Of a stretch of DNA of 64,000 bases, positions 1-8,712 are shown piece by piece. Origin of the DNA: an uncultured Lachnospiraceae bacterium (GTDB lineage Bacteria > Bacillota > Clostridia > Lachnospirales > Lachnospiraceae); NCBI GenBank assembly GCA_947625015.1, contig CANQMR010000006.1, positions 1 to 64,000 on the forward strand, read 5' to 3'. The notes below the pieces were generated by a model. The model was not told where the DNA came from. It saw nothing but the letters and a program-made list of their open reading frames with translations, and did no database searches. Numbering within the stretch: position 1 is the first letter of the stretch; every line of letters begins with the position of its first letter. Made by a program: the position numbers and the translations under genes.

Positions 1-92
1 TAGTGTACAGAAAAATACGTCAAATATCATTGAGAAAAAACAATGGAAAAGTTGCCAACGATTACTTGACACAAACACTGATAAAATTTTGG

Positions 93-121
93 TTGAATAA
101 ATAAGGAAAGTATGATATAGT
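93..121 (+). promoter_or_regulatory. Predicted sigma-70 type promoter for small RNA
   Basis: A -35-like TTGAAT (93-98) and a -10-like TATAGT (116-121) are separated by exactly 17 bases. Transcription would start near 127 and run into the structured segment that ends in the terminator at 191-230. This is seen in the sequence; promoter function is inferred. Confidence 0.5.
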
Positions 122-126
122 AGTGG

Positions 127-230
127 CATAAAGAAAAGCACCCACTCCAAAGTGGATGCTCCCGGTTAGCTTAATGTCCTTACGGACACCGCCTATCCTG
201 TGGATCAGACAGGATAGGCATTTTTATTTT
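127..230 (+). ncRNA. Candidate small structured RNA (about 100 nt)
   Basis: The segment between a good promoter and a good terminator folds into three consecutive hairpins and has no convincing ORF. Stem 1 is 137-160 (AGCA.CCACT / AGTGG.TGCT), stem 2 is 175-188 (TGTCC-ttac-GGACA), stem 3 is the terminator. Its size and compact layout resemble antitoxin RNAs of Firmicutes type I toxin-antitoxin loci, but I see no toxin reading frame facing it, so that identity is only a guess. It lies just beyond the 3' end of the acylphosphatase gene and points toward it, so a readthrough transcript would be antisense to that gene. Confidence 0.45.
191..230 (+). terminator. Rho-independent terminator of the small RNA
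   Basis: An 11-bp perfect stem (GCCTATCCTGT / ACAGGATAGGC) with a 7-nt loop is followed directly by ATTTTTATTTT on the plus strand. On the minus strand the stem is not followed by a T-run, so it should act only for the plus-strand transcript. Confidence 0.75.
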
Positions 231-260
231 CGCTTTTTCTTTCTCTTAGGGAGAATCTGC

Positions 261-530
261 TTAGTCAATATAGAACTTCCTCTCCTCTTTATCCACCTCC
301 ATGTCATAGCTTTCCACGCCCTCAATATGAATAAAGCTTCCGGCGGACATCCGGTCAAGAAATTCCTCCACCAAAGCCCGCTCTCCCTGAAGTTCCAATT
401 CCACCCTGCCGTCATAGAGATTAATGGCATAGCCCGTAAGTCCCAGACTGTTTGCCGTATGATAAGCCCGGTAGCGGAAACCCACGCCCTGTACCCGTCC
501 GCTGACATAATAGTGTCTTCTCACAACCAT
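261..530 (-). CDS. acyP: Acylphosphatase
   Basis: An 89-residue protein of normal acylphosphatase length. It carries the family signature near the N-terminus (GRVQGVGFR), which binds the phosphate and supplies the catalytic Arg; the catalytic Asn is in AINLYDGRVE. The enzyme hydrolyses carboxyl-phosphate bonds in the cytosol. The ORF track starts at 602, but the family begins at MVVRRHYYV, so 530 is chosen. The start region is a 26-bp tandem duplication: an upstream copy encodes the same first seven residues then stops, and the only Shine-Dalgarno-like AGGAG lies in that copy. It is the last gene of the long minus-strand cluster, 71 bases after the preceding stop; a link to phosphosignalling is speculative. 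Confidence 0.9.
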   Translation of the reverse strand: MVVRRHYYVSGRVQGVGFRYRAYHTANSLGLTGYAINLYDGRVELELQGERALVEEFLDRMSAGSFIHIEGVESYDMEVDKEERKFYID

Positions 531-560
531 ATTTAATAGTGTCTCCTCACAACCATATTT
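508..560 (-). repeat. 26-bp tandem duplication of the acylphosphatase start
   Basis: Two overlapping 27-base copies (508-534 and 534-560, period 26) differ at one base. In minus-strand sense each contains ATGGTTGTGAG. The upstream copy has AGGAGA where the coding copy has AGAAGA, so the single difference creates a ribosome-binding-like sequence 12 bases before the real ATG. Confidence 0.85.
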
Positions 561-601
561 TATGCCCTCTCCTTCGTCTGCACGCACATCACCCAGTGGC
601 A

Positions 602-1867
602 CTAATCGTCAAAATACATATAAATATATTTCGGTTTACATACAGGATATTTGTTTTCTATCGTTTCTGCTTCCTCTTTGGATATTTCCGTCTCTTTTCC
701 CCGGACGGAATGCGTATACCTTATCTCCCCATCTGTTGAACCACCAGGATTATCATACCATAGAGATTCTATCTCTTTCAATTCTGCTCCGCCAGACGGC
801 AGAGATTCCCAACTTTCAATACATCCATATTCGCCCATATCGTTATAACAAAGATCAGTATATGTCAGTATTCCGCCTTCACAAAGATCACAAATCCGTT
901 TTCCCATTGCCCGTTCAAGCAGAACAGGCTCCCCGTCACGCAGGGTATAGACGTCATACAAGTGGAAAGAATGAATATATTCTCCCGAATTTTCGTCTAC
1001 ACTGTAATTATCCCTTGCTATAAAAAGTTCCTGTACCCCATCCCCATTGATATCCTCTACGGCAAAAACGCCATTTGTATGATCGGATGGATACGGATAC
1101 GCAAATTCAGGATTACAGCCTAAATCCACATCCATAAAAGGAGTCGGATCATTGCCACGCGTAACTGCATTATCAATGTCTTTATACATTCTCATTATCT
1201 TCTCATATCCTTGATCTACCCGCCTGATCTCTTTAATTGTATATTTATATGTATAATAAGCTCCGTTGTCGTAATTTTGATATAAGAAAAACGTATCGCC
1301 TACGGTTTTCCCGATTGCTTCCTTCATCTTTTCGTTAATTCTATCCCAATGCAGCGGTTCATCAGCATCCAGATTGTCATTAAACTGATTCCCCGTCATA
1401 ATAAGGAGTTGTTCCCCGTCATCCCGCCATGGATAAGCGCCTTCGCCTTCACACATGCTCATGCAGTCTGTCACCAATATATCGCCTTTTTGTACCGTTC
1501 GCACATTTTCCGGCGGTGCAGCAACCGCCGCTTCGTCGGGTGCGGCAGGAGCAGCGCTTTCTTCGGCTGTTTCCGTCGTCTTGTCAGGATCTGCACTTTC
1601 TTCCGTCACTTCCACCGACGCGTCGGCAGCGGCGTCTTTCTTTCCTTCTAAAAGACAAACCACACCCGTAATGCCGCCTGCAATTAACAGCACAGCCAGT
1701 ATGACCACGCCGATAATCACAGATTTTTGGGGACCGGCGTTACCGGGGCTATTCTTTGCCTTATTCCCGCCGGAGGTGTCTTTTACACTGTACTCCACTT
1801 TCGCCCCGCAATATTCACAGAAACGGCTGCTGTCTTTTATTTCTTTTCCACACTTTTTGCAATACAT
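602..1867 (-). CDS. Zinc-ribbon, single-pass membrane protein with acidic ectodomain (paralog of next gene)
   Basis: The 421-residue protein starts with a double CxxC zinc ribbon (C3/C6, C17/C20), then a transmembrane helix at about 49-73, an Ala/Glu/Thr-rich linker (about 78-125) and a roughly 295-residue outer domain. The outer domain includes a calcium-loop-like EDINGDGVQELFIA segment near residue 270, as in VCBS/FG-GAP repeats. The predicted topology is zinc ribbon inside, large domain outside. A clear AGGAGG precedes the ATG. The next upstream gene encodes a paralog whose N-terminal and membrane part is almost identical, including at DNA level. I do not recognise the outer domain; a sensor or phosphorylation-controlled surface role is inferred only from the cluster. 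Confidence 0.75.
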   Translation of the reverse strand: MYCKKCGKEIKDSSRFCEYCGAKVEYSVKDTSGGNKAKNSPGNAGPQKSVIIGVVILAVLLIAGGITGVVCLLEGKKDAAADASVEVTEESADPDKTTETAEESAAPAAPDEAAVAAPPENVRTVQKGDILVTDCMSMCEGEGAYPWRDDGEQLLIMTGNQFNDNLDADEPLHWDRINEKMKEAIGKTVGDTFFLYQNYDNGAYYTYKYTIKEIRRVDQGYEKIMRMYKDIDNAVTRGNDPTPFMDVDLGCNPEFAYPYPSDHTNGVFAVEDINGDGVQELFIARDNYSVDENSGEYIHSFHLYDVYTLRDGEPVLLERAMGKRICDLCEGGILTYTDLCYNDMGEYGCIESWESLPSGGAELKEIESLWYDNPGGSTDGEIRYTHSVRGKETEISKEEAETIENKYPVCKPKYIYMYFDD

Positions 1868-1952
1868 ATCTGCCTCCTACATCTTTCTCTGTTTTTCAGG
1901 TACAACAACATCATCTTCAGATCAAAATGAAATTCATGTGCAAAGACACAAG

Positions 1953-3212
1953 CTAATCAATATACTCATCTATTCTTATATATTTCGGTTCGCGCAAAGG
2001 ATATTTGTTCCTTATTTCCTCTTCTTCCGCTTCAGTTATTTCTATCTCCTGATCGCCGATGAAATGCGTATACTTTGCCTCACTCAATGAGCCAGATCCA
2101 TCATAATAAAATGTAGCGTCTATCTCTTCAATTTCTGTTCCATCAGGAGAAAGCGTTTCCCATAATGTAATATATCCATATCCGTACATATCGTCAGTAT
2201 CACCATCAGTACACCTTATTATTCCATTTTCACAAAGCCAACACATCCGTTTTCCAGTTATTCTTTCAAAGAGAACCGGCTTCCCATCATTCAGGGTATA
2301 GACGGCATCAAAGCTACCCATGCTATATTCATCTTCTTCATAAGACCTGCTTGGGTCCCGCTTTGCAATAAAAAGTTCCTGTATTCCATCCCCATTGATG
2401 TCCTCTACATAAAAAACAGGAATTTCAGATTCGGATAAACCAGTAAGAAAATCAGGATTATATTCCAAATCTCCGCTGACAAGAGAACTGAAATCCTCAT
2501 CATTTATAGCTGCCTGATAGACATTCAGATACATTCTTATCACATCATCATATCTTTCATCCACTTCTACAATCTCTTTAATTGTATATTTATATGTATA
2601 TATGGCGCCGTCATCGCCGACCATCTTCAGGGAAAATGTATCGCCTACAGCTTTCCCGACTGCCCTCTGTATATTTTTCTCAATTGCCTCTGAATCTTCT
2701 ATGATCTGGTTATTAAAAGGATAATTTTTTTCTGATACGACAATTACCTGCTCTCCTGCATCCTGCCATGGATATATAACCTGACCTTCATCTGTCGCCT
2801 TACTTCTACAGTCCGCTATCAGTATATCGCCTTTTTGTACCGTTTGCACATTTTCCGGCGGTGCGGCAGCCGCCGTTTCATCTGGTGTGGCAGGAGCAGC
2901 GCTTTCCTCGGCCGTCTCCGCTGTTTCTTCAGAGGATGCGCTTTCTTCCGTCACTTCCACCGGCATGTCGGCAGCAGTGTCTTTCTTTCCCTCCAGAAGA
3001 CAGACCACGCCCGTAATGCCGCCTGCGATTAACAGCACAGCCAGTATGACCACGCCGATAATCACAGATTTTTGGGGACCGGCGTTACCGGGGCTATTCT
3101 TTGCCTTATTCCCGCCGGGATTGTCTTTTACACTGTACTCCACTCTCGCTCCGCAATATTCGCAGAAGCGGCTTTTCTCGTTTATCTCTTTTCCACACCT
3201 TTTACAACGCAT
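1953..3212 (-). CDS. Zinc-ribbon, single-pass membrane protein with acidic ectodomain (paralog)
   Basis: A 419-residue protein with the same layout as its downstream neighbour: zinc ribbon (MRCKRCG, FCEYCG), membrane helix at about 49-73, acidic linker and outer domain with EDINGDGIQELFIA. The first 75 or so residues are nearly identical between the two, while the outer domains share only scattered motifs, such as the YTYKYTIKEI segment. The start follows a TATAGGAGGCAGAT leader almost the same as in the paralog. The pair looks like a tandem duplication with diverging sensing domains. Function unknown. Confidence 0.75.
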   Translation of the reverse strand: MRCKRCGKEINEKSRFCEYCGARVEYSVKDNPGGNKAKNSPGNAGPQKSVIIGVVILAVLLIAGGITGVVCLLEGKKDTAADMPVEVTEESASSEETAETAEESAAPATPDETAAAAPPENVQTVQKGDILIADCRSKATDEGQVIYPWQDAGEQVIVVSEKNYPFNNQIIEDSEAIEKNIQRAVGKAVGDTFSLKMVGDDGAIYTYKYTIKEIVEVDERYDDVIRMYLNVYQAAINDEDFSSLVSGDLEYNPDFLTGLSESEIPVFYVEDINGDGIQELFIAKRDPSRSYEEDEYSMGSFDAVYTLNDGKPVLFERITGKRMCWLCENGIIRCTDGDTDDMYGYGYITLWETLSPDGTEIEEIDATFYYDGSGSLSEAKYTHFIGDQEIEITEAEEEEIRNKYPLREPKYIRIDEYID

Positions 3213-3239
3213 ATCTGCCTCCTATATATCCACTGATTA

Positions 3240-5639
3240 TTACCTTCTGTCCTTTGACAAATTCCTCAATAAAATCATGCAGAGCACACAACACACGACA
3301 ATCATAATTCCCAATACAATATAGGAATGGGAAAGATGTTGTAACGTATGCTTGAACGCCGCTTCCGCCTCATGCAGGTTGTCGACCATATCCGCAATAT
3401 CGCTGTGGTCCTGTTCAAACCGCATCTGCAATTTATTTAAATGCGCAATACTGCCAAATCCCTCTACCGACCATTTGCTTATTGTAAAATCCGCAATATG
3501 TTTACTTGCCCCGTTTAATTCAAAAAGGATTCCGGAAAACAACAACTGGACAATCAATACAAATGGCGCCATCACCATGGCCTTGTCGGCCGAGCGCACC
3601 ATGGACGATATTACAAAGCCCAAGGCGGTAGCCGCATATATGGTCATCCACATCAGCAGAAACTTTTCAAAAAATACCTGTTCAAACATAAGGCCCTTTT
3701 TCTCATGGCCGACTGTGACAGTAAATATTCCCATAATAATCAACGCCTGTAACATGGTCATCAACAACTGGACATTGAATTTTGACAATACATATGCCGG
3801 AAGTTTCAAATTTCCCATATACTCTCTTCTGAGAATACTTCTCTCCTTACATATTTCCTGTATGGAATTAAACAGTCCAATCCATATTCCCGCACAGCTT
3901 AAGGAGAACAGGATAGATTTTGTTGATTCATACACTTCAAATACATCATCCGTCGCCACAACATTGAGCAGCAGGGCGATTATTACCGGCTGCAAAAATG
4001 ACATGAGCAGACATTGCCAGTCATTCTTAATAATTTCCAAATACCGCATTGTCAGCACCCGCCATTGACGCCAGAACCCCACTTTGGATTTATGTATCTG
4101 GTCATCCAGACCGCCGTTTTTGCCTGCGTCTTCCGCCTTTTTTGCCATATCGCCGTTTGTCTGTATAATCCCTTCTGATATCTGTAACTGCTGCCACTGA
4201 TTTACCCAGCGTTCCGTATCTGCGGCAATCATATTATACATATCCACCAGATTTTCCGTCTGGAAGAATATTCTCGCCTCATCTACCGTTCCACAGAAAC
4301 ACAATCTTCCGCCCGGCCCCATAAATACAATCTTATCGCACAGATGCAGATTCTGCGTGGTGTGCGTAACCATAATGATTGTCTTTCCCTGTAATTTTGA
4401 CAGGCGGTTTAGCGTCTGCATCAGATTTTTTTCGGTTCCCGGATCCAGACCGGAGGTCGGTTCATCCAAAAAGAACAGGCTGGGGTCCGCTAATAATTCT
4501 ACGGCAATGCTGGCGCGTTTTTTCTGTCCTCCGGACAACTTGCGGATATAGGTATCCTGATGCTCGGATAATTCCACCATATCAAGCACTTTTGCAATTC
4601 TGGCCTCGATTTCCTGACTGCTGATATCCTTCGGCATCTTTAATTTAGCCGTATAGTGGAGCATTCTCCGCAAGGTTAAATTATTGTAAATGATGTCTTC
4701 CTGCGGCACATAACCGATAATATTTTTCAGGGTGGAGAAATTCTTGCGCATGTCCATTCCGTCGCACATGATTTCCCCGGTAATCTCACTGTCAAATCCG
4801 CTGATTGCATTCATCACTGTGGATTTTCCCGCACCGGAGCCGCCGATAATTGCCACAAAATCATTGCTGCCGATGTCTAAATTAATATCTTGCAGGATAT
4901 ACCGGTCATGGTTCACTTTCTTATAGACGTTGCGCACGCTTAGACTAACGCCGTTCTGCCTGTTCCGATAGTACAAAAAACCGCTGTGATATATTATTCT
5001 CATGTTCAGAATGGTAATCAAATCGTTATCCCGCAGTTTAACCGGCTGCCGGATCAGGGTAGAATTTAAAAATACGCCGTTCATGCTGGACAGATCACGA
5101 ATCACATATCCATCCTGGTATTTCTCAATTTCTGCATGCTGCCTGGAGGCGCTTATATGCTGAACTACAATATCATTATTGGAAGATCGTCCGATAGTAA
5201 TCCTTTCCCTGCCGATGTCAACTTTCGTCCACTGCGCACCGTCGTTGTACTCCGTATATAACAGAATAAAGTAGTTTTGAGCGTTACTTTCTTTCTCATG
5301 AATGGTAATAAAATCACCGTCCGCTAACGGAATATAACGCTTGCTCTGGCGTTCAAAATATACTTTCCCCAGCTTATTAATATATGTGCCGTTCGTGCTG
5401 CCCAAGTCTGCATAATAAAGCCGTCCGTTAATCCATTTTAATTTGCCATGCACGCCGGATATACCGTCGCAGTCTATTCTTATATCACACTGATCCGACC
5501 GTCCAATCGTCAGTCTTGGCTGTATCGACGGATTCAGCGTATACTCCTTTAACGTTCCACTAGGCTCGATAATGGTAAACTGGGGCCTTTTGTACGTATT
5601 CATTTCTTCCGCCTGTTGATTTGAATTTGTATTATTCAT
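3240..5639 (-). CDS. FHA-FHA-ABC exporter (Rv1747-like, ABCG/ABC-2 type half-transporter)
   Basis: A 799-residue protein with two FHA domains (about 42-110 and 145-212; GRS, then SGVH and SRQH, then NG motifs), an ABC ATPase (about 230-460) and an ABC-2 type membrane domain with about six helices (530-799). The ATPase has Walker A GGSGAGKST, Q-loop VPQED, signature LSGGQ, Walker B LFFLDEP and switch His in MVTHT, so it should be active. The order FHA-FHA-NBD-TMD matches Mycobacterium tuberculosis Rv1747, which is regulated by the kinase PknF through its FHA domains. Here six kinase genes and two PP2C genes are in the same cluster, so phospho-gated export is the natural reading. Substrate unknown. 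Confidence 0.88.
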   Translation of the reverse strand: MNNTNSNQQAEEMNTYKRPQFTIIEPSGTLKEYTLNPSIQPRLTIGRSDQCDIRIDCDGISGVHGKLKWINGRLYYADLGSTNGTYINKLGKVYFERQSKRYIPLADGDFITIHEKESNAQNYFILLYTEYNDGAQWTKVDIGRERITIGRSSNNDIVVQHISASRQHAEIEKYQDGYVIRDLSSMNGVFLNSTLIRQPVKLRDNDLITILNMRIIYHSGFLYYRNRQNGVSLSVRNVYKKVNHDRYILQDINLDIGSNDFVAIIGGSGAGKSTVMNAISGFDSEITGEIMCDGMDMRKNFSTLKNIIGYVPQEDIIYNNLTLRRMLHYTAKLKMPKDISSQEIEARIAKVLDMVELSEHQDTYIRKLSGGQKKRASIAVELLADPSLFFLDEPTSGLDPGTEKNLMQTLNRLSKLQGKTIIMVTHTTQNLHLCDKIVFMGPGGRLCFCGTVDEARIFFQTENLVDMYNMIAADTERWVNQWQQLQISEGIIQTNGDMAKKAEDAGKNGGLDDQIHKSKVGFWRQWRVLTMRYLEIIKNDWQCLLMSFLQPVIIALLLNVVATDDVFEVYESTKSILFSLSCAGIWIGLFNSIQEICKERSILRREYMGNLKLPAYVLSKFNVQLLMTMLQALIIMGIFTVTVGHEKKGLMFEQVFFEKFLLMWMTIYAATALGFVISSMVRSADKAMVMAPFVLIVQLLFSGILFELNGASKHIADFTISKWSVEGFGSIAHLNKLQMRFEQDHSDIADMVDNLHEAEAAFKHTLQHLSHSYIVLGIMIVVCCVLCMILLRNLSKDRR

Positions 5640-5687
5640 TATGCGATATTCTCCTTAGCATATAATCAATTTTCCCTATAAGCAGAA

Positions 5688-7154
5688 CTATCCCAGCAAA
5701 ATTTCATTCGCGCCGTCTGCCAACACAAGCACCGTTCCTGCCGGATATTCCACATCCACTTCCTTAGGCAGGCGGCTGCCGTTTACAAATGTTCCATTAG
5801 TTGAATGGTCTTTCACAATGTAAGTGTTTCTTTCCGGATTGTAACATATGCTGCAATGCACGTTGCTTACATTTGGATCATTTACCGTTAAATTTGTCTT
5901 TTCCGGATTTTTTCCCACAATCACCTTTTTGCCCAAAGGCAGCTGGAATCCCTGTCCTGCTGCAACGCCTTTTACACAGCGTACTTTTCCCATTGCAGGA
6001 GCCGGATTGACAAAAGGCGACGGTTCAGGAGCGTTCTGCGGAGCGCTCATCACCGGATTTTGATTCATAAATACCGGTCCGCCGTTATCCATTCCGGCGG
6101 TATTAAACACATTATCCGCATTATCCGGCGCAAACTGGAGATCTCCGCCCATATATCCGTCCATTGGCGAAATTACTCCGCCTGCGGCAGAAGCAAAATA
6201 ATTATCTTCCCCGGCATATGCGGGAACTGGTCTGCGATTTCCCAGAACCAGACAAATAATGCTCATTACCAACAGCACAAGGGCAACCAAAAAGGCGATA
6301 ACAAATGCTACAGAATACAGACAGGTAAACGCTTTCAGGCAACAGGAAATTAAGATAGACGCCAATTCTTCCGATATATCTCTATAGTCAAGGTCAAGTA
6401 TATATGCAGTATATTGCATTAAACTGCCTTTTACTATGTGGATTAAGCCAAAACGTAGAAAGGCAAACAGCAAAAACGAAAAAGCGCTATACACAATGCT
6501 GAAAATTAACGGTATCTTCTTGGACCATTTCAATACAAAACTCAAAATCACAATGATCAAACCAATCAACGCCAATAGGTAATTGATAACCAGAAAAGCC
6601 CTGATACAATTATAATATGGATTTAATTTTTTATAAGTTTTATTTTTCTTCAGGTCATTTAATTCTTTCAACCATTCATCATAATCCTTCTCATCATCTT
6701 CATCTTTTACAAGATCATAATCCGGGGTAATGTAGCCGGTAAGACTATGCGACATAATGCTCAATGGAGAAAAACTGGTTAAATCAATTCCTGCTTCCCA
6801 CTTCAGCTCATCCAGTGATTTATCTATATCTTCTGACAATTCGTCCGCATCTGTTAGTTCGTCAACTTCATCAAACACTTCGTCAACTGCGTCTTCTACC
6901 TCCTCCTCAAGGTCATCATCATCATATCCATAATACTCATATTCTTCTTCATACTCCTCTTTAAAGTAGGTTGTAAGCGCATCTATAAATTCTTCCTTTT
7001 TGTTTACAAATTCATCTGCCATTTTTACCCACATATCGTTCCACACATCTCCGTTAAAGTGAAGTGCCGGCATAAACATCGTAATGAGCATTAACACAAA
7101 CAATGCCGTTAAAATCCCCATCTGCCATCCCTTTAAGGTATTCTTTCTTTTCAT
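5688..7154 (-). CDS. Membrane protein with extracytoplasmic acidic loop and C-terminal FHA domain
   Basis: The 488-residue protein begins MKRKNTLKGWQ followed by a transmembrane helix (about 12-30). A very acidic Glu/Asp/Tyr-rich loop follows (about 45-130), then three or so helices (about 185-300), a Pro/Asn/Gly-rich linker, and an FHA domain in the last 95 residues. The FHA has GKNP in place of the usual GR, then SNVHC and STNGTFVNG. The FHA should face the cytoplasm and the acidic loop the outside. It is a clear paralog of the next upstream gene: FHA and membrane parts are well conserved, the outer loop is not. Only 11 bases separate the two genes. Partner and ligand unknown. Confidence 0.8.
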   Translation of the reverse strand: MKRKNTLKGWQMGILTALFVLMLITMFMPALHFNGDVWNDMWVKMADEFVNKKEEFIDALTTYFKEEYEEEYEYYGYDDDDLEEEVEDAVDEVFDEVDELTDADELSEDIDKSLDELKWEAGIDLTSFSPLSIMSHSLTGYITPDYDLVKDEDDEKDYDEWLKELNDLKKNKTYKKLNPYYNCIRAFLVINYLLALIGLIIVILSFVLKWSKKIPLIFSIVYSAFSFLLFAFLRFGLIHIVKGSLMQYTAYILDLDYRDISEELASILISCCLKAFTCLYSVAFVIAFLVALVLLVMSIICLVLGNRRPVPAYAGEDNYFASAAGGVISPMDGYMGGDLQFAPDNADNVFNTAGMDNGGPVFMNQNPVMSAPQNAPEPSPFVNPAPAMGKVRCVKGVAAGQGFQLPLGKKVIVGKNPEKTNLTVNDPNVSNVHCSICYNPERNTYIVKDHSTNGTFVNGSRLPKEVDVEYPAGTVLVLADGANEILLG

Positions 7155-7165
7155 AATCCTTCTCC

Positions 7166-8680
7166 TTATCCTAAAGTAATTTCATTTACGCCATCTGCCA
7201 ACACAAGCACTGTTCCGGCCGGACATTCCACATCCACTTCCTTAGGCAGCCGGCTGCCATTTACAAATGTTCCGTTGGTTGAATGGTCTTTCACAATATA
7301 TGTATTTTTTGCAGGATTGTAACATATGCTGCAATGTACATTACTGACGCTTGGATGATTTACCGTTAAATTTGTCCGGCTTGGACTTTTTCCCACAATG
7401 ACTTTTCTGTCCGAAGGCAGTTGAAATCCCTGCCCGACTGCAACGCCCTTTGTGCAACATACTTTTCCCATGGCCGGGGCCTGATTGATAAACGGCGTTG
7501 GCACAGGGGCTGCCTGCTGCGCGCTTGTTACCGGAATGGAGTCAAACATATTCGGTGATGAATTATCCGTCACCGGAATGGTTTCAAAGACGTCCTCCGC
7601 CACATCATCCTTTATCGGCCTCTGGTTTTGTGATAATGGATTCCTGTAATCCATTCCACCGGCATAATCCATATTGTTTCCAAAATCCGGCTCAGCCTGG
7701 ACTTCCATACCGGAAACGCCCCCAGCAGACGAGGTTATTCCCCCGGTCAATGGACCATATTCGTCATACGCCCTGTCGTATTCTATAACCTCTGCGCGGT
7801 TTCGCCAAACAAGACAAACAATACTCATTGCCAACAGCAAAAGCGCAATGATAAATGCGATAAGAAATGAATAGGAATACATACAGGAAAATATGTTTGC
7901 CACAAACGTATTGATAAAAGACATCAGCTTATCCCCAATTTTTTCGACCCCGAACAGCTCCTCGACCAGGGTAGCAACTGTATCCATATTAAAATTCCGC
8001 ATTGAAAGAAATGCCCTGATCAGGCCAAAACGCAAAAAGCCAAATAACAATACTGAAAAAGCGCTGTACACTATACTGAAGATCAGCGGAATCTTTTTGG
8101 ACCATTTTACCAAAAAACCGGCAATGACCAATATCAAAACCACCAGCAGCAGCAGATAATGGATAATCAGTAAAACCCTGATGGGTTTATAATATGAATT
8201 GATTTTTTTATAAAACTGGTATCCCTCAATGTCTTTCTTGATACGCTTAATATCCTTTTTATCCGCATCCTTCGGGATAAAACAGGAGCTCAAATCATGC
8301 GTCATAATCTCTAACGGCGTAAGGGATATGGTTAAATTAATTTCCCTTCTGTCTTCAAATTCATGAAACTCTTCTTCAAGCAGTTCTCTTGCTTCATCAT
8401 TTAACTCAGTGTCTACTTTACCCTGCAAAGCCTCTTTAAACTCTTCTCTTTCCTCGTCATCTAACTTTGACTCATCATCAGCTTTTTTATTAAGGGTATC
8501 AAAGACATTTAAAATCAAACTGGAGTTACCGGTAATCGTTTTAATCGCTTTTACACACATATCCCCGAACACATCACTGTCAAACCGAATTGCCGGTATG
8601 TACATTGTACTGAACATGAATACCAGTAATACCGTTAAGATTCCCATCTGCCATCCTTTTAACGCATTTTTCCTTTTCAT
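7166..8680 (-). CDS. Membrane protein with extracytoplasmic loop and C-terminal FHA domain (paralog)
   Basis: The 504-residue paralog of the preceding entry shares the N-terminus MKRKNALKGWQ, the KWSKKIPLIFSIVYSAF membrane segment and the C-terminal FHA domain (GKSPS, SNVHC, STNGTFVNG). Its outer loop (about 35-150) is highly charged but different. The linker before the FHA contains two similar short stretches (ETIPVTDN and DSIPVTSA), possible phosphorylation sites. The start is set by a conserved N-terminus; the other in-frame possibilities belong to shadow ORFs. It probably arose by tandem duplication, with the outer part varying and the reader domain kept. Confidence 0.8.
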   Translation of the reverse strand: MKRKNALKGWQMGILTVLLVFMFSTMYIPAIRFDSDVFGDMCVKAIKTITGNSSLILNVFDTLNKKADDESKLDDEEREEFKEALQGKVDTELNDEARELLEEEFHEFEDRREINLTISLTPLEIMTHDLSSCFIPKDADKKDIKRIKKDIEGYQFYKKINSYYKPIRVLLIIHYLLLLVVLILVIAGFLVKWSKKIPLIFSIVYSAFSVLLFGFLRFGLIRAFLSMRNFNMDTVATLVEELFGVEKIGDKLMSFINTFVANIFSCMYSYSFLIAFIIALLLLAMSIVCLVWRNRAEVIEYDRAYDEYGPLTGGITSSAGGVSGMEVQAEPDFGNNMDYAGGMDYRNPLSQNQRPIKDDVAEDVFETIPVTDNSSPNMFDSIPVTSAQQAAPVPTPFINQAPAMGKVCCTKGVAVGQGFQLPSDRKVIVGKSPSRTNLTVNHPSVSNVHCSICYNPAKNTYIVKDHSTNGTFVNGSRLPKEVDVECPAGTVLVLADGVNEITLG

Positions 8681-8712
8681 ATGCTTTCTCCTTCCTTTTC
8701 ACTGGCGTTTTA

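Noticed and set aside
156-536. Plus-strand ORF of 126 residues over the small RNA and acylphosphatase
   Set aside because: It is antisense to the clear acylphosphatase gene and runs through the small RNA terminator; composition is not protein-like.
1455-2090. Long plus-strand ORFs opposite the zinc-ribbon membrane genes (up to 211 residues)
   Set aside because: They are shadows of the minus-strand genes caused by biased codon use; they recur at the same place in both paralogs.
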